From contig CP139021.1 in NCBI GenBank assembly GCA_034044135.1, forward strand, positions 2,247,635 to 2,311,634: DNA of 64,000 nt, written 5' to 3'. The DNA is from Flammeovirgaceae bacterium SG7u.111 (GTDB taxonomy: Bacteria > Bacteroidota > Bacteroidia > Cytophagales > Flammeovirgaceae). The number at the start of each line of letters is the position of its first letter. Position 1 is the stretch's first letter. The position numbers were made by a program, and so were the translations under genes. Below, in pieces: positions 17,436 to 26,150 of the stretch. The notes under the pieces were generated by a model that was not told the origin of the DNA, made no database searches, and saw nothing but the letters and a program-made list of their open reading frames with translations.

Positions 17436-17813
17436 ATGAAAATGATAATGGCTATCATCAAGATAGATAAAGTTAATGAAACGAGAAAAGCGCTTTCTGA
17501 GGTAGGAATGCCCTCTTATTTTGCTACAGGGCGTGTGTTTGGCCGAGGAAAGGGTGAATGGGACGCCAAGCTGATGGAAGGTGCAAGGCAAAATGTACCA
17601 GAGGCTTTGAGCAGGCTTGGTCCTCATCCGGTGCTGAGACCACATAGGATGATCAACCTAGTAGTTTCAGATAAAAAAGTAAAAGCTACGGTAAATGCGA
17701 TCATAGAAGCCAACCGAACTGGCAACCCTTGCGACGGGAAAATTTTTGTCCTGCCAATGACGGATGCAATTCGGGTAAGAACTGGGGAAACCGGAGAAGT
17801 AGTATTGGACTAA
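17436..17813 (+). CDS. nifI2: PII-type nitrogenase regulator NifI2
   Basis: The second PII-like protein, 125 residues, starting MKMIMAIIKIDKVNETRKALSEVG and ending DGKIFVLPMTDAIRVRTGETGE. Compared with NifI1 it has a longer T-loop region (GRGKGEWDAKLMEGARQN), as is usual for NifI2. It is expected to work with NifI1 as a heteromer that senses 2-oxoglutarate and ATP/ADP and inhibits dinitrogenase. It is 17 bases after nifI1 and 21 before nifD, in one operon. The presence of both NifI proteins and a NifA-like activator gives two control layers in the same island. Confidence 0.92.
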   Translation: MKMIMAIIKIDKVNETRKALSEVGMPSYFATGRVFGRGKGEWDAKLMEGARQNVPEALSRLGPHPVLRPHRMINLVVSDKKVKATVNAIIEANRTGNPCDGKIFVLPMTDAIRVRTGETGEVVLD

Positions 17814-17834
17814 CAGAATTTAAAAGAAAAAACA

Positions 17835-19475
17835 ATGCCTACAGAAAATACAAATTTTAACGATCCTGAGGAATTAAAGGAGGAGATATTAAAGAAATAT
17901 CCCCGAAAGGTGGCCAAAAAAAGAGCAAAGTCCATGATCACCAACGATCCTGATCAAATTCAAGAAATACAATCGAACGTACGGACAATTCCGGGCATTA
18001 TTACCCAAAGGGGCTGTACCTATGCGGGTTGTAAAGGAGTGGTGTTAGGACCTACGCGAGACGTGATCAACCTGACACATGGACCAATTGGTTGTGGTTT
18101 TTACAGTTGGCTCACCAGAAGGAACCAGACCAGGCCGCCTTCAGAAGACCCGAACGATAAGTTGAATGGCGAAAACTACATTAGCTATTGTTTCTCTACC
18201 GATATGCAGGATGAAAACATCGTGTTTGGAGGAGAGAAAAAGCTGAAAGCTGCCATTATGGAGGCTTACGATCTGTTCAAGCCAAAAGCAATCTCAGTTT
18301 TCTCTACTTGCCCTATCGGTCTGATTGGGGATGATGTTCACCAAGTGGCAAAAGAGGCGAAGAAAGAATTGGGTATCAATGTATTTGGGTTTAGCTGCGA
18401 GGGTTACCGAGGAGTGAGCCAGTCCGCTGGTCACCACATTGCCAATAACGGCTTGCTTACTCACGTGGTAGGTCGTAACGACGATGGACCAGAAGGTAAG
18501 TTCAAAGTTAACCTGTTGGGTGAGTACAACATTGGTGGAGATGCTTTTGTCCTTGAGGAGATGTTCGAAGAGCTGGGAATTACCCTCGTTTCAACCTTTA
18601 GTGGTAATTCGACCATCACCAGTTTTGAGCAGGCGCACACGGCTGATCTCAATATGGTTATGTGTCACCGTTCTATCAACTACATTGCTGAAATGATGGA
18701 AACCAAGTATGGTATTCCATGGATAAAAGTCAACTTCATAGGGGCGGAAGCTACAGCCAAAGCTCTTCGCAAAATAGGTGAGTACTTTGAAGACAAAGAG
18801 CTCATAGACAAAATAGAGCAGTACATCACCAAAAAGCTGGGCGAGGTGAAAGTAGTGGTGGACAAAGCAAAAGCGGTCACCAGTGGAAAGCTAGCCATGC
18901 TTTTTGTAGGTGGGTCGAGGGCGCACTCTTATCAAGAGCTGTTTAAAGAGTTGGAAATGGAGACAATCTCTGCCGGCTACGAATTTGCCCACCGAGATGA
19001 CTACGAAGGACGGGAGGTATTGCCCAACATTAAAATAGATGCCGACAGCCGTAATATCGAGGAACTTCACGTAACCCAAGATACTGAAAAATTCGAGCTA
19101 AGAAAATCGGACGATGACAGGGCGAGGCTCGAAAGCAAAGGCTTTAAGTTCTCGAACTACGACGGTATGATGGCGGATATGAAGAAAAATGCTTTTGTTG
19201 TGGATGACATCACTCATTGGGAAACAGAGAAGCTAGTCGAATTCTTCAAACCAGCTGTTTTCTGTGCAGGTATCAAGGAAAAATATGCGGTTCAAAAAAT
19301 GGGTGTTCCATTGAAACAATTACATAGCTACGATTACGGAGGTCCTTACGCAGGCTTTGAAGGAGCTGTCAATTTCTATACAGACATGGAAAGAATAGTC
19401 GGTACAAAGATATGGGATTTGATTACCCCTCCGTGGAAAGGTGAGCCTGAAATTGTAGGTACGGTTGGGGTCTAG
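17835..19475 (+). CDS. nifD: Nitrogenase molybdenum-iron protein alpha chain
   Basis: NifD carries the FeMo-cofactor site of dinitrogenase and shares the P-cluster with NifK. P-cluster ligands are Cys61 (GCTYAGCKG), Cys87 (GPIGCGFYSW) and Cys159 (STCPIGLIGDD). The substrate-site His is in GVSQSAGHHIANN (about 200). Cofactor ligands are Cys277 (VMCHRSINY) and His497 (LHSYDYGGPYAGFEG). The Cys277-His497 distance is about 220 residues, against 167 in Azotobacter, because of an extra segment of about 50 residues before the cofactor His. Clostridium and other cluster III NifD proteins share this insertion, explaining the 546-residue length. It follows nifI2 and precedes nifK in the operon. Confidence 0.97.
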   Translation: MPTENTNFNDPEELKEEILKKYPRKVAKKRAKSMITNDPDQIQEIQSNVRTIPGIITQRGCTYAGCKGVVLGPTRDVINLTHGPIGCGFYSWLTRRNQTRPPSEDPNDKLNGENYISYCFSTDMQDENIVFGGEKKLKAAIMEAYDLFKPKAISVFSTCPIGLIGDDVHQVAKEAKKELGINVFGFSCEGYRGVSQSAGHHIANNGLLTHVVGRNDDGPEGKFKVNLLGEYNIGGDAFVLEEMFEELGITLVSTFSGNSTITSFEQAHTADLNMVMCHRSINYIAEMMETKYGIPWIKVNFIGAEATAKALRKIGEYFEDKELIDKIEQYITKKLGEVKVVVDKAKAVTSGKLAMLFVGGSRAHSYQELFKELEMETISAGYEFAHRDDYEGREVLPNIKIDADSRNIEELHVTQDTEKFELRKSDDDRARLESKGFKFSNYDGMMADMKKNAFVVDDITHWETEKLVEFFKPAVFCAGIKEKYAVQKMGVPLKQLHSYDYGGPYAGFEGAVNFYTDMERIVGTKIWDLITPPWKGEPEIVGTVGV

Positions 19476-19534
19476 CTGCCTCAGCAGTTTGAGCCCAATT
19501 AGTCTTTATTCTTCATTTTTTAAAAGAAAAAACT

Positions 19535-20917
19535 ATGTTATTACGCCATACAACAAAAGATGTAAAAGAGCGGAAGGCGCTGACGATCAATCCGGCTAAA
19601 ACATGCCAGCCGATAGGTGCCATGTATGCAGCATTGGGCATTCACGGATGCCTTCCGCATAGCCATGGTTCGCAAGGTTGCTGCTCGTATCACCGAAGCA
19701 CTTTGTCGCGCCACTATAAAGAGCCAGTAATGGCAGGGACGAGCTCGTTTACAGAGGGTTCTTCTGTATTTGGAGGGCAGGCAAACCTCTTGCAGTCCAT
19801 CAATAATATCTTTGAGGTTTACGAACCAGATATTATTGCCGTACACACTACTTGTTTGTCTGAAACCATCGGCGACGATTTGGTTCAGATCATTGAAAAA
19901 GCGAGAGATGATGGTAAAATCCCTTTTGGAAAATACGTGATCCATTGCAACACACCAAGTTATGTTGGTTCTCACGTAACTGGCTATGCCAATATGGTAA
20001 AAGGGATAGTGAAAGGATTTGCCGAATCGAGCGGAGAAAAGAGTAAAAAGCTCAATATCATTGCTGGCTGGGTGGAGCCTTCAGATATGCGCGAGATAAA
20101 ACGCATCTGCAAAATGATGGGAGTAGAGGTCATCATGTTCCCCGATACTTCCGATGTAATGGATGCTCCGCAAATTGGAACGCACGAGTTTTACCCAAGG
20201 GGCGGTGCAACAATTACCGACCTGATCTCTGTTGGTAACAGCAAACATTCCTTAGCATTGGGAGAATGGGCTACCAAAGATGCTGCTGTTGAGTTGGATA
20301 ACAGATGTAAAGTGAATTTCAGTGTTGGAGAACTTCCTATCGGCTTAAAAGCAACTGACCGATTTATTCAAGCACTTGCAAAATATGGAGAAGTGAAAGT
20401 TCCGACTGAGGTAAACGATGAACGTGGTCGTTTGCTCGATGTCATCACCGATATGCATCAATATTTACATGGAAAACGAGTTGCTTTGTGGGGCGACCCA
20501 GATCACCTTATTCCCATGGCGGAATTCCTTGCCGACTTGGACATGAAGCCTGTGTACATCGTGAGCGGTTCAAATGGAAAAGAGTTTAAGGCAAAGATTG
20601 AAAAAGCATTGGATGGTAGAGTACCTGAGGCAAAGATCAAAAACGGGGCACAAGCGGATATGTTCCTGATGCACCAGTGGATAAAGGAAGAACCTGTGGA
20701 TTTGCTCATTGGTAACACTTATGGAAAGTATATCGCTAGGGATGAAAATACGCCTTTTGTGAGGATGGGCTTCCCTATTCTCGACAGGATTGGCCATAGC
20801 TATTTCCCAGTGGTAGGCTACATGGGCGGCATCAGGTTGCTCGAGAAAATCTTGAATGCTTTTATGGACAAGCAAGATGCTGAAAGCCCAGAAGAGTCAT
20901 TTGAACTGGTTATGTAA
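19535..20917 (+). CDS. nifK: Nitrogenase molybdenum-iron protein beta chain
   Basis: NifK pairs with NifD in the alpha2-beta2 dinitrogenase and completes the P-cluster. Ligand cysteines are seen at Cys24 (AKTCQPIGAM), Cys49 (GSQGCCSYHR) and Cys107 (TTCLSETIGDD). At 460 residues it is about 60 shorter than the Azotobacter chain because it lacks the N-terminal extension that wraps NifD, as is usual in cluster III. The second half has GSNGKEFKAKIE and GFPILDRIGHSYFPVVGYMGG, normal for the family. It lies 59 bases after nifD. A GC-rich hairpin follows before nifE. Confidence 0.97.
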   Translation: MLLRHTTKDVKERKALTINPAKTCQPIGAMYAALGIHGCLPHSHGSQGCCSYHRSTLSRHYKEPVMAGTSSFTEGSSVFGGQANLLQSINNIFEVYEPDIIAVHTTCLSETIGDDLVQIIEKARDDGKIPFGKYVIHCNTPSYVGSHVTGYANMVKGIVKGFAESSGEKSKKLNIIAGWVEPSDMREIKRICKMMGVEVIMFPDTSDVMDAPQIGTHEFYPRGGATITDLISVGNSKHSLALGEWATKDAAVELDNRCKVNFSVGELPIGLKATDRFIQALAKYGEVKVPTEVNDERGRLLDVITDMHQYLHGKRVALWGDPDHLIPMAEFLADLDMKPVYIVSGSNGKEFKAKIEKALDGRVPEAKIKNGAQADMFLMHQWIKEEPVDLLIGNTYGKYIARDENTPFVRMGFPILDRIGHSYFPVVGYMGGIRLLEKILNAFMDKQDAESPEESFELVM

Positions 20918-20987
20918 CACACCGTTTTAGTGCGCATGCGATTGATTGAATTATAATTGGTTGTTGTAATTTGAATGCTATCAGAAG

Positions 20988-21005
20988 CCCAGCCTTCGGG
21001 CTGGG
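20988..21005 (+). other. nifK-nifE intercistronic hairpin with UUCG loop
   Basis: CCCAGCC-TTCG-GGCTGGG forms a 7-bp GC stem closed by a TTCG tetraloop, 70 bases after nifK and 25 before nifE. There is no T-run, so it is more likely an mRNA-processing or stability element than a full terminator. It would allow more NifHDK than NifEN to be made. Confidence 0.6.
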
Positions 21006-21030
21006 GGACTGTAGTTAAACCTCGGAGTCA

Positions 21031-22359
21031 ATGAAAATACTGAAAGATAGAACCGGACAGATAGTTACCAAAGGAAAAGATGAACGCGAGCTTGCGTGTG
21101 ACAAGGCTAGCTTAGCTGGTTCGGTAAGTCAGCGGGCATGTGTTTTTTGTGGTTCAAGGGTGGTTTTGTATCCTATTGCCGATGCCCTTCACCTCATCCA
21201 TGGACCAGTGGGTTGCGCTTCCTATACTTGGGACATCCGTGGGGCTTTGTCTTCAGGGCCGCAATTGCATCGCTTAAGCTTTTCCACTGATCTGAAAGAA
21301 CAACAAGTGGTGTTTGGGGGTGAGAAAATATTGACATCTGCCTTGGTGGAGCTAGTCAATGAATACAAACCGAAGGCTGCTTTTGTCTATTCTACCTGTA
21401 TAGTGGGGCTAATAGGCGACGATGTGGAAGCGGTTTGTCGGCAAGTAGGCAAAGAGACGGGAATTGATGTGATTCCTGTGCAAGCACCAGGTTTTGCCGG
21501 AACCAAAAAAGACGGTTACAAAGTAGCATGTGATGCGCTGATGAGGTTGGTAGGAACCAAAGGAAGTGAAGAAACTATTCCAAACAGCATCAATATCATT
21601 GGGGATTTCAACCTAGCGGGAGAGTTATATCTCCTCCGCGATTACTATGAAAAAATGGGTGTCAAAATCGTCTCGACCATTACGGGAGACGGCAGGGTAG
21701 ATGATATCCGACAGTCGCACAAAGCGGCGCTGAATATCGTCCAATGTTCGGGTTCGATGAGTAATTTGGCCATGCAGATGGAACAAAAATACAAAGTGCC
21801 TTACATGAGGGTTTCCTATTTCGGAATTGAAGACATGTCGGGTGCATTGTACGAGGTGGCTCGCTTTTTTGAAAACGAATCTATGATGAACAAGGCAATT
21901 GAACTTGTTCGCACCGAAGTAAGTGACTTGATCCCAAAACTTGGCAAATACAAAGAGACATTGGAAGGGAAAAGAGCTGCGATTTATGTAGGTGGCGCTT
22001 TCAAAGCTATTTCACTCATCAAAGCACTGCGCATGATCGGGGTACAAACGGTAGTAGTAGGATCTCAGACGGGTAACAAAGAAGATTACAAGATTATGAA
22101 GGAGATCAGTGACGAGGGAACGATCCTGGTAGACGATACCAACCCTTTGGAACTTACCCAATTTGTGAAGGAAACGAAAGCCGATATCCTGATAGGAGGA
22201 GTGAAAGAACGCCCAATTGCCTACAAACTTGGAATTGGGTTTTGCGACCATAACCATGAACGAAAACTAGCACTTGCAGGATATGAAGGGATGCTCAATT
22301 TCGCCAAGGAAATTTACGCCACGGCCATGAGTCCCGTTTTTCAATTTACTAAAAGCTGA
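21031..22359 (+). CDS. nifE: Nitrogenase cofactor scaffold NifE
   Basis: NifE forms with NifN the scaffold on which NifB-co is turned into FeMo-co. The 442-residue protein resembles NifD: cysteines in QRACVFCGSRVVLYPIADALHLIHGPVGCASYTWD and STCIVGLIGDD hold the scaffold cluster. Cys in NIVQCSGSMSNLA corresponds to the FeMo-co Cys of NifD. The His ligand region is replaced (GFCDHNHERKLALAGYEGMLNFA), with His residues near the expected place. It starts a second block of the nif operon after the hairpin and ends four bases before nifN, so the two are translationally close. Confidence 0.95.
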   Translation: MKILKDRTGQIVTKGKDERELACDKASLAGSVSQRACVFCGSRVVLYPIADALHLIHGPVGCASYTWDIRGALSSGPQLHRLSFSTDLKEQQVVFGGEKILTSALVELVNEYKPKAAFVYSTCIVGLIGDDVEAVCRQVGKETGIDVIPVQAPGFAGTKKDGYKVACDALMRLVGTKGSEETIPNSINIIGDFNLAGELYLLRDYYEKMGVKIVSTITGDGRVDDIRQSHKAALNIVQCSGSMSNLAMQMEQKYKVPYMRVSYFGIEDMSGALYEVARFFENESMMNKAIELVRTEVSDLIPKLGKYKETLEGKRAAIYVGGAFKAISLIKALRMIGVQTVVVGSQTGNKEDYKIMKEISDEGTILVDDTNPLELTQFVKETKADILIGGVKERPIAYKLGIGFCDHNHERKLALAGYEGMLNFAKEIYATAMSPVFQFTKS

Positions 22360-22363
22360 AGTT

Positions 22364-23740
22364 ATGAAAGACATCAAACCAAAAGCATTTGTAGCGACAA
22401 GGAATGCCTGTAAACTCTGCACACCTCTGGGGGCAAGTGTGGTTTTTAAGGGTGTGGAAGGTTGTGTCCCACTTATTCACGGCTCGCAGGGTTGCGCTAC
22501 GTACATTCGTCGCTATTTGATCAGCCATTACAAAGAACCAGTCGATATTGCATCGACAAACTTTACTGAACAGTCGGCTATTTTCGGAGGACAGCAAAAT
22601 TTGTTTGTTGCCCTTAACAATATAATAAATCAATATGATCCGAAGGTGATCGGGATTGCCACCACCTGTCTGAGTGAGACTATAGGCGACGACATGCAGG
22701 TCATTCTTCATAAATATAAGAACTCGAAAAGTGGCGAGGATTTGCCAGAGTTGGTATATGTGAACACGCCAAGCTTTAAAGGAACGCATGCCAATGGTTT
22801 CCACGATGCTGTAGCGGCTTTGGTCAGGCAATTCGCCCCTTTGTCAGAAGCCTCGCAAACTACTCAAAAAATTACTTTTTTGCCGGGCTATCTGTCCACC
22901 GCAGATTTGCGGGTGCTGAAAGAAATATTGGTCGAGCTTAAGTTGGAAAACATCTTCTTGCCCGACTATTCTAACACCTTGGATTACGAGTACAATGGCA
23001 AATACATGCGCATTCCCGAAGGTGGCACAACAGTAGACGAGATCAAAGAGACAGGATCTTCACGTGCGACGATAGAGCTCGGATATATTTTGAGCGGTTC
23101 TGATACGAAGGCAAAATCAGCGGGGGAATATTTGGAAGAAGAGCATTCGGTTCCGAGGTTCAATTTGGGCTTGCCCATTGGCATAAACGCTACCGACGAG
23201 ATGTTTGAAACCCTTGAAAAGCTAAGTGGAAACCCCATGCCAGAACGCTACAAAAAGCAGCGAGGAAGGTTGGTAGATGCCTATGTGGATGGTCATAAAT
23301 ATGTGTTTGGAAAAAGGGCAGTGGTGTACGGAGAGGAAGATTTTGTGGTGGGAATGGTCAAGTTTCTGGAAGAAATTGGCATAGAAACCGTGCTTTGTGC
23401 GTCGGGTGGGGGAAGTGGTTTGCTAAAGCAAACTATTTACGAAAAAGTAAAACCTAGTAATGACATCATCGTTCACGATAATTTTGATTACGAAGACATT
23501 GCTTCAAGCTGCCGCGAGCTGAAACCTGATATCATGATTGGGAATAGCAAAGGGTATTACATCGCACGGGAGTTGGATATTCCACTGGTCAGGATCGGCT
23601 TCCCGGTGCATGACCGAATTGGAGGGCAGCGGATCAAACATGTGAGTTATGAGGGTACGCAGGAATTGTTCGACAAGATGGCAAATGCTCTTATCCAATA
23701 CACGCAAGACAATTCTCCAGTAGGGTACAAATATATGTGA
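22364..23740 (+). CDS. nifN: Nitrogenase cofactor scaffold NifN
   Basis: The partner of NifE, 458 residues. It begins MKDIKPKAFVATRNACKLCTPLGASVVFKGVEGCVPLIHGSQGCATYIRR, with the cysteine pattern of the NifK/NifN family, and has TTCLSETIGDDM in the expected place. The motif VRIGFPVHDRIGGQR near the C-terminus is shared with NifK. NifEN receives NifB-co, adds Mo and homocitrate, and hands FeMo-co to NifDK. Start at 22364 gives a four-base gap from nifE, and nifB follows 65 bases downstream. It is a single NifN, not a NifN-NifB fusion as in some clostridia. Confidence 0.94.
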   Translation: MKDIKPKAFVATRNACKLCTPLGASVVFKGVEGCVPLIHGSQGCATYIRRYLISHYKEPVDIASTNFTEQSAIFGGQQNLFVALNNIINQYDPKVIGIATTCLSETIGDDMQVILHKYKNSKSGEDLPELVYVNTPSFKGTHANGFHDAVAALVRQFAPLSEASQTTQKITFLPGYLSTADLRVLKEILVELKLENIFLPDYSNTLDYEYNGKYMRIPEGGTTVDEIKETGSSRATIELGYILSGSDTKAKSAGEYLEEEHSVPRFNLGLPIGINATDEMFETLEKLSGNPMPERYKKQRGRLVDAYVDGHKYVFGKRAVVYGEEDFVVGMVKFLEEIGIETVLCASGGGSGLLKQTIYEKVKPSNDIIVHDNFDYEDIASSCRELKPDIMIGNSKGYYIARELDIPLVRIGFPVHDRIGGQRIKHVSYEGTQELFDKMANALIQYTQDNSPVGYKYM

Positions 23741-23805
23741 GGAAAGAACGAGGAGCTTGGGCATGATTGCCAATTTTCAGAAGATTAAAACTCAATGCAT
23801 TAACC

Positions 23806-25083
23806 ATGGAAAAAGTAGAAGAAAAATCGGGTCTTCACCCTTGTTTCGATATAAAAGCAAAATTCAAATATGCTCGGATTCATTTGCCCGTTGCCCCCAA
23901 ATGTAATGTGCAATGTAGCTACTGCAATAGGAAATATGATTGTGTGAACGAGAGCAGGCCGGGCGTGACAAGCTCTGTTTTGGCACCTTTTCAAGCGGTG
24001 AATTATTTGCGTGTCATTTCTCAAAAGATCAAAAATATTTCCACCATAGGAATAGCAGGTCCTGGAGATGCTTTTGCCCAGCCAGAAAAGACTATGGAAA
24101 CCATCAAGCTTATTCGCAAAGAGTTTCCCGATAAAATCTTTTGTTTGTCTTCCAATGGGGTGAACGTAGCGCCGTATGTAGAGGAGCTGAAAGAAAATAA
24201 TGTGACCCACGTAACTCTTACCATCAACAGTTTTAGACTGGACACGCTCAAGGTGATCTACAAATGGGTGCGGTTTGGCAAAAAGGTGTACCGAGGGGAA
24301 ATGGCAGCGCTTACGGTACTGGAGCAACAAACGCTTAGCCTCACCGCTTTGGTGGAGGCGGGGATTACCGTAAAAGTCAATTCGATTATTATTCCGGGAG
24401 TAAATGACGATGAGATGGACGAGATTGCCGCGCGGGTAGCTGAACTTGGTGCTGCGACCATGAACTGTATTCCACTCATTCCCACCGAGGGCAGCGACAT
24501 GGCCGATTATCCCAAACCAACTCGGGAGTCTGTGAGGGAAATTGTGAAAACGGTAGGTAAGCATATTAAGCCAATGACGCATTGTGCTAGGTGTAGGGCG
24601 GATGCTGCTGGCATGCTCGGCAGAGATGATAAATCTGCCTACAAATTGATAGACCAGTGCGCAAGCTCAATGTTTCCCGTAAGCGTTCAAAAAGATCGTC
24701 CGTATGTGGCGGTGGCTAGCTACGAAGGGCTCATGATCAACAAGCACCTTGGCGAAGCAACCGACCTGATGATTTTCAAGCAAACGAAAACGGGTTATGA
24801 GTTGGTGGAAAACAGAAAAACACCTCAGAAAGGTGAGCGAGACATCCGCTGGGTGAGGTTGGCGAAAGTATTGGAAGACTGCGCTTATTTGTTGGTGAAT
24901 GGAGTGGGAGGAAGACCTGTTGAAGTACTTCACAATCTCGATATTGCTGTGGTGGAAATGTCTGGTTTGATCACAGATGGTTTGGATGCAGTTTACAAAG
25001 GAAAAAAATTAAAATCAGTAATAAAAACCCAACTCACCAAGTGCGGCGATAGCTGCGGAGGCAATGGCTCGGGTTGTGGCTGA
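23806..25083 (+). CDS. nifB: FeMo-cofactor biosynthesis radical SAM protein NifB, with C-terminal NifX-like domain
   Basis: NifB builds the [8Fe-9S-C] core NifB-co using S-adenosylmethionine. The radical SAM cluster motif CxxxCxxC is PKCNVQCSYC at Cys33, Cys37 and Cys40. A further family motif is ESRPGVTS. Residues from about 300 carry a NifX/dinitrogenase cofactor-binding domain (VAVASYEGLMINKHLGEATDLMIF), so it is the two-domain form that keeps NifB-co on board. The C-terminus ends in a short Cys tail (KCGDSCGGNGSGCG). The ATG at 23806 is chosen over an in-frame TTG 39 bases upstream because it fits the nifN spacing. A 306-base gap follows before the next gene. Confidence 0.95.
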   Translation: MEKVEEKSGLHPCFDIKAKFKYARIHLPVAPKCNVQCSYCNRKYDCVNESRPGVTSSVLAPFQAVNYLRVISQKIKNISTIGIAGPGDAFAQPEKTMETIKLIRKEFPDKIFCLSSNGVNVAPYVEELKENNVTHVTLTINSFRLDTLKVIYKWVRFGKKVYRGEMAALTVLEQQTLSLTALVEAGITVKVNSIIIPGVNDDEMDEIAARVAELGAATMNCIPLIPTEGSDMADYPKPTRESVREIVKTVGKHIKPMTHCARCRADAAGMLGRDDKSAYKLIDQCASSMFPVSVQKDRPYVAVASYEGLMINKHLGEATDLMIFKQTKTGYELVENRKTPQKGERDIRWVRLAKVLEDCAYLLVNGVGGRPVEVLHNLDIAVVEMSGLITDGLDAVYKGKKLKSVIKTQLTKCGDSCGGNGSGCG

Positions 25084-25389
25084 AAAACGCGTTTCAGGCG
25101 GTTCGCTGCTGCGAGTGCTAGTTATAGGTTACTGGTTTTGTAAAAAGTGATCTATGAAGGAAACGTCTCATGTTACTGATTTTTAATTCAGGGGAAATAA
25201 AAACGAAAACTTTAAAATGAATGAAATCACGACAATTCTATCATGGGCTAAATGATTACATCAGTGTTTCTTTTTTATGAGAAATCATCTTTTCCCTTAT
25301 GCTTCACTGTCAATTTATCTAGCAACAAAAAAACTAGTAACCAGCAACTTTTCTTCGAATAAGAAATAGTGTATTAAAAGAAGCTAAAT
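25084..25389. other. Intergenic gap nifB to NifX-like gene
   Basis: 306 bases. No gene, sigma-54 element or TTTACAT-type palindrome was found. The downstream genes may still be read from the nif operon, or from an unseen promoter here. Confidence 0.4.
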
Positions 25390-25713
25390 ATGAAAGTGGC
25401 AATTTGTACTTCAGATGGATCCAATGTGGATCTGCACTTTGGCAAGACGAAAGTCTTCTACATTTTTGAATTTTCTAAAGGGAAAAAGAAGTTGGTTGAA
25501 AAGCGGAAGGTGGATAGTTATTGTACCACTGCCAAAAGCCCCGCAGGGCTCAGCCAGCATCCTTTTAGAAAAGAAAAGCTTGATGCGGTTTACGATGTAA
25601 TCAAGGATTGCAAACAGCTAGTCACCGCTTCTATAGGTGAAACCCCGAAAGGGAAACTGGAAGAAAAGGGGATGGCTGTAACGATTTGTATATGCCCCAT
25701 CAGTCGGGTTTAA
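25390..25713 (+). CDS. NifX-like dinitrogenase cofactor-binding protein
   Basis: A 107-residue protein of the NifX/NafY/NifB-tail family. It begins MKVAICTSDGSNVDLHFGKTKVFYIFEF, the classic start of the domain, with the HFG motif at residues 17-19 whose His contacts the cofactor cluster in relatives. The domain carries cofactor precursors between NifB, NifEN and NifDK. Cysteines at SYCTTAKSP and ICICPISRV are notable. It resembles the C-terminal domain of NifB in the same cluster more than the gene at 13698-14093. It lies downstream of nifB and 39 bases before a [2Fe-2S] ferredoxin. Confidence 0.8.
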   Translation: MKVAICTSDGSNVDLHFGKTKVFYIFEFSKGKKKLVEKRKVDSYCTTAKSPAGLSQHPFRKEKLDAVYDVIKDCKQLVTASIGETPKGKLEEKGMAVTICICPISRV

Positions 25714-25752
25714 TAGGAATAGGTTCAATTTTTTAACTCATTATTTTTTGTC

Positions 25753-26061
25753 ATGAAAAAACCAGATTTACACATTTTGATTTGTAACTCGTACCGAGTT
25801 GCTGGTGAAGCCCAAGGCAAGTGTAACAAAAAAGGGGCAACAGATTTGTTGCAATACATCGCTGAAGAATGCTCGGACAGGGGGCTAGATGTAGCTGTGT
25901 CAACCACTGCCTGCCTCAATGTTTGTACCCAAGGACCAGTAATGGTAGTTCACCCCCGAAACGAATGGTACGGTGGGGTAAATAGTGAAGAAGTGATCGA
26001 CGATATTTTGGATTCGATAGAAGAAGGGGAAACCTGCGATAAATATTTGATTTCAGAATAA
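25753..26061 (+). CDS. Thioredoxin-like [2Fe-2S] ferredoxin
   Basis: A 102-residue ferredoxin of the thioredoxin-like [2Fe-2S] type, as in the Clostridium pasteurianum and Azotobacter proteins. Cluster ligands are Cys11 (ILICNSYR), Cys24 (QGKCNKKG), Cys54 and Cys58 (TTACLNVCTQGP), spaced as in the family. Such ferredoxins interact with nitrogenase: in Azotobacter one gives oxygen protection and in Clostridium one is nif-linked. Residues VMVVHPRNEWYGGVNSE are typical of the fold's C-terminal half. It is between the NifX-like gene and nifV, so an accessory nitrogenase role is likely but inferred. Confidence 0.85.
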   Translation: MKKPDLHILICNSYRVAGEAQGKCNKKGATDLLQYIAEECSDRGLDVAVSTTACLNVCTQGPVMVVHPRNEWYGGVNSEEVIDDILDSIEEGETCDKYLISE

Positions 26062-26150
26062 ACGTGATGTGCCGATTACTTGAAGTGCTGATATACTAAT
26101 GAAGGGTAAACCGGTTCTATTTAGTCAAATACCTAAGTTATTCTGAACCA

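Noticed and set aside
19541-19975. Long antisense frame inside nifK and others inside nif genes
   Set aside because: They are mirror frames of strongly conserved coding sequence and show no protein-family motif.
25084-25389. A separate sigma-54 promoter for the NifX-like/ferredoxin/nifV genes
   Set aside because: No TGGCA-type -24 element or TTTACAT-type palindrome was found in the gap.
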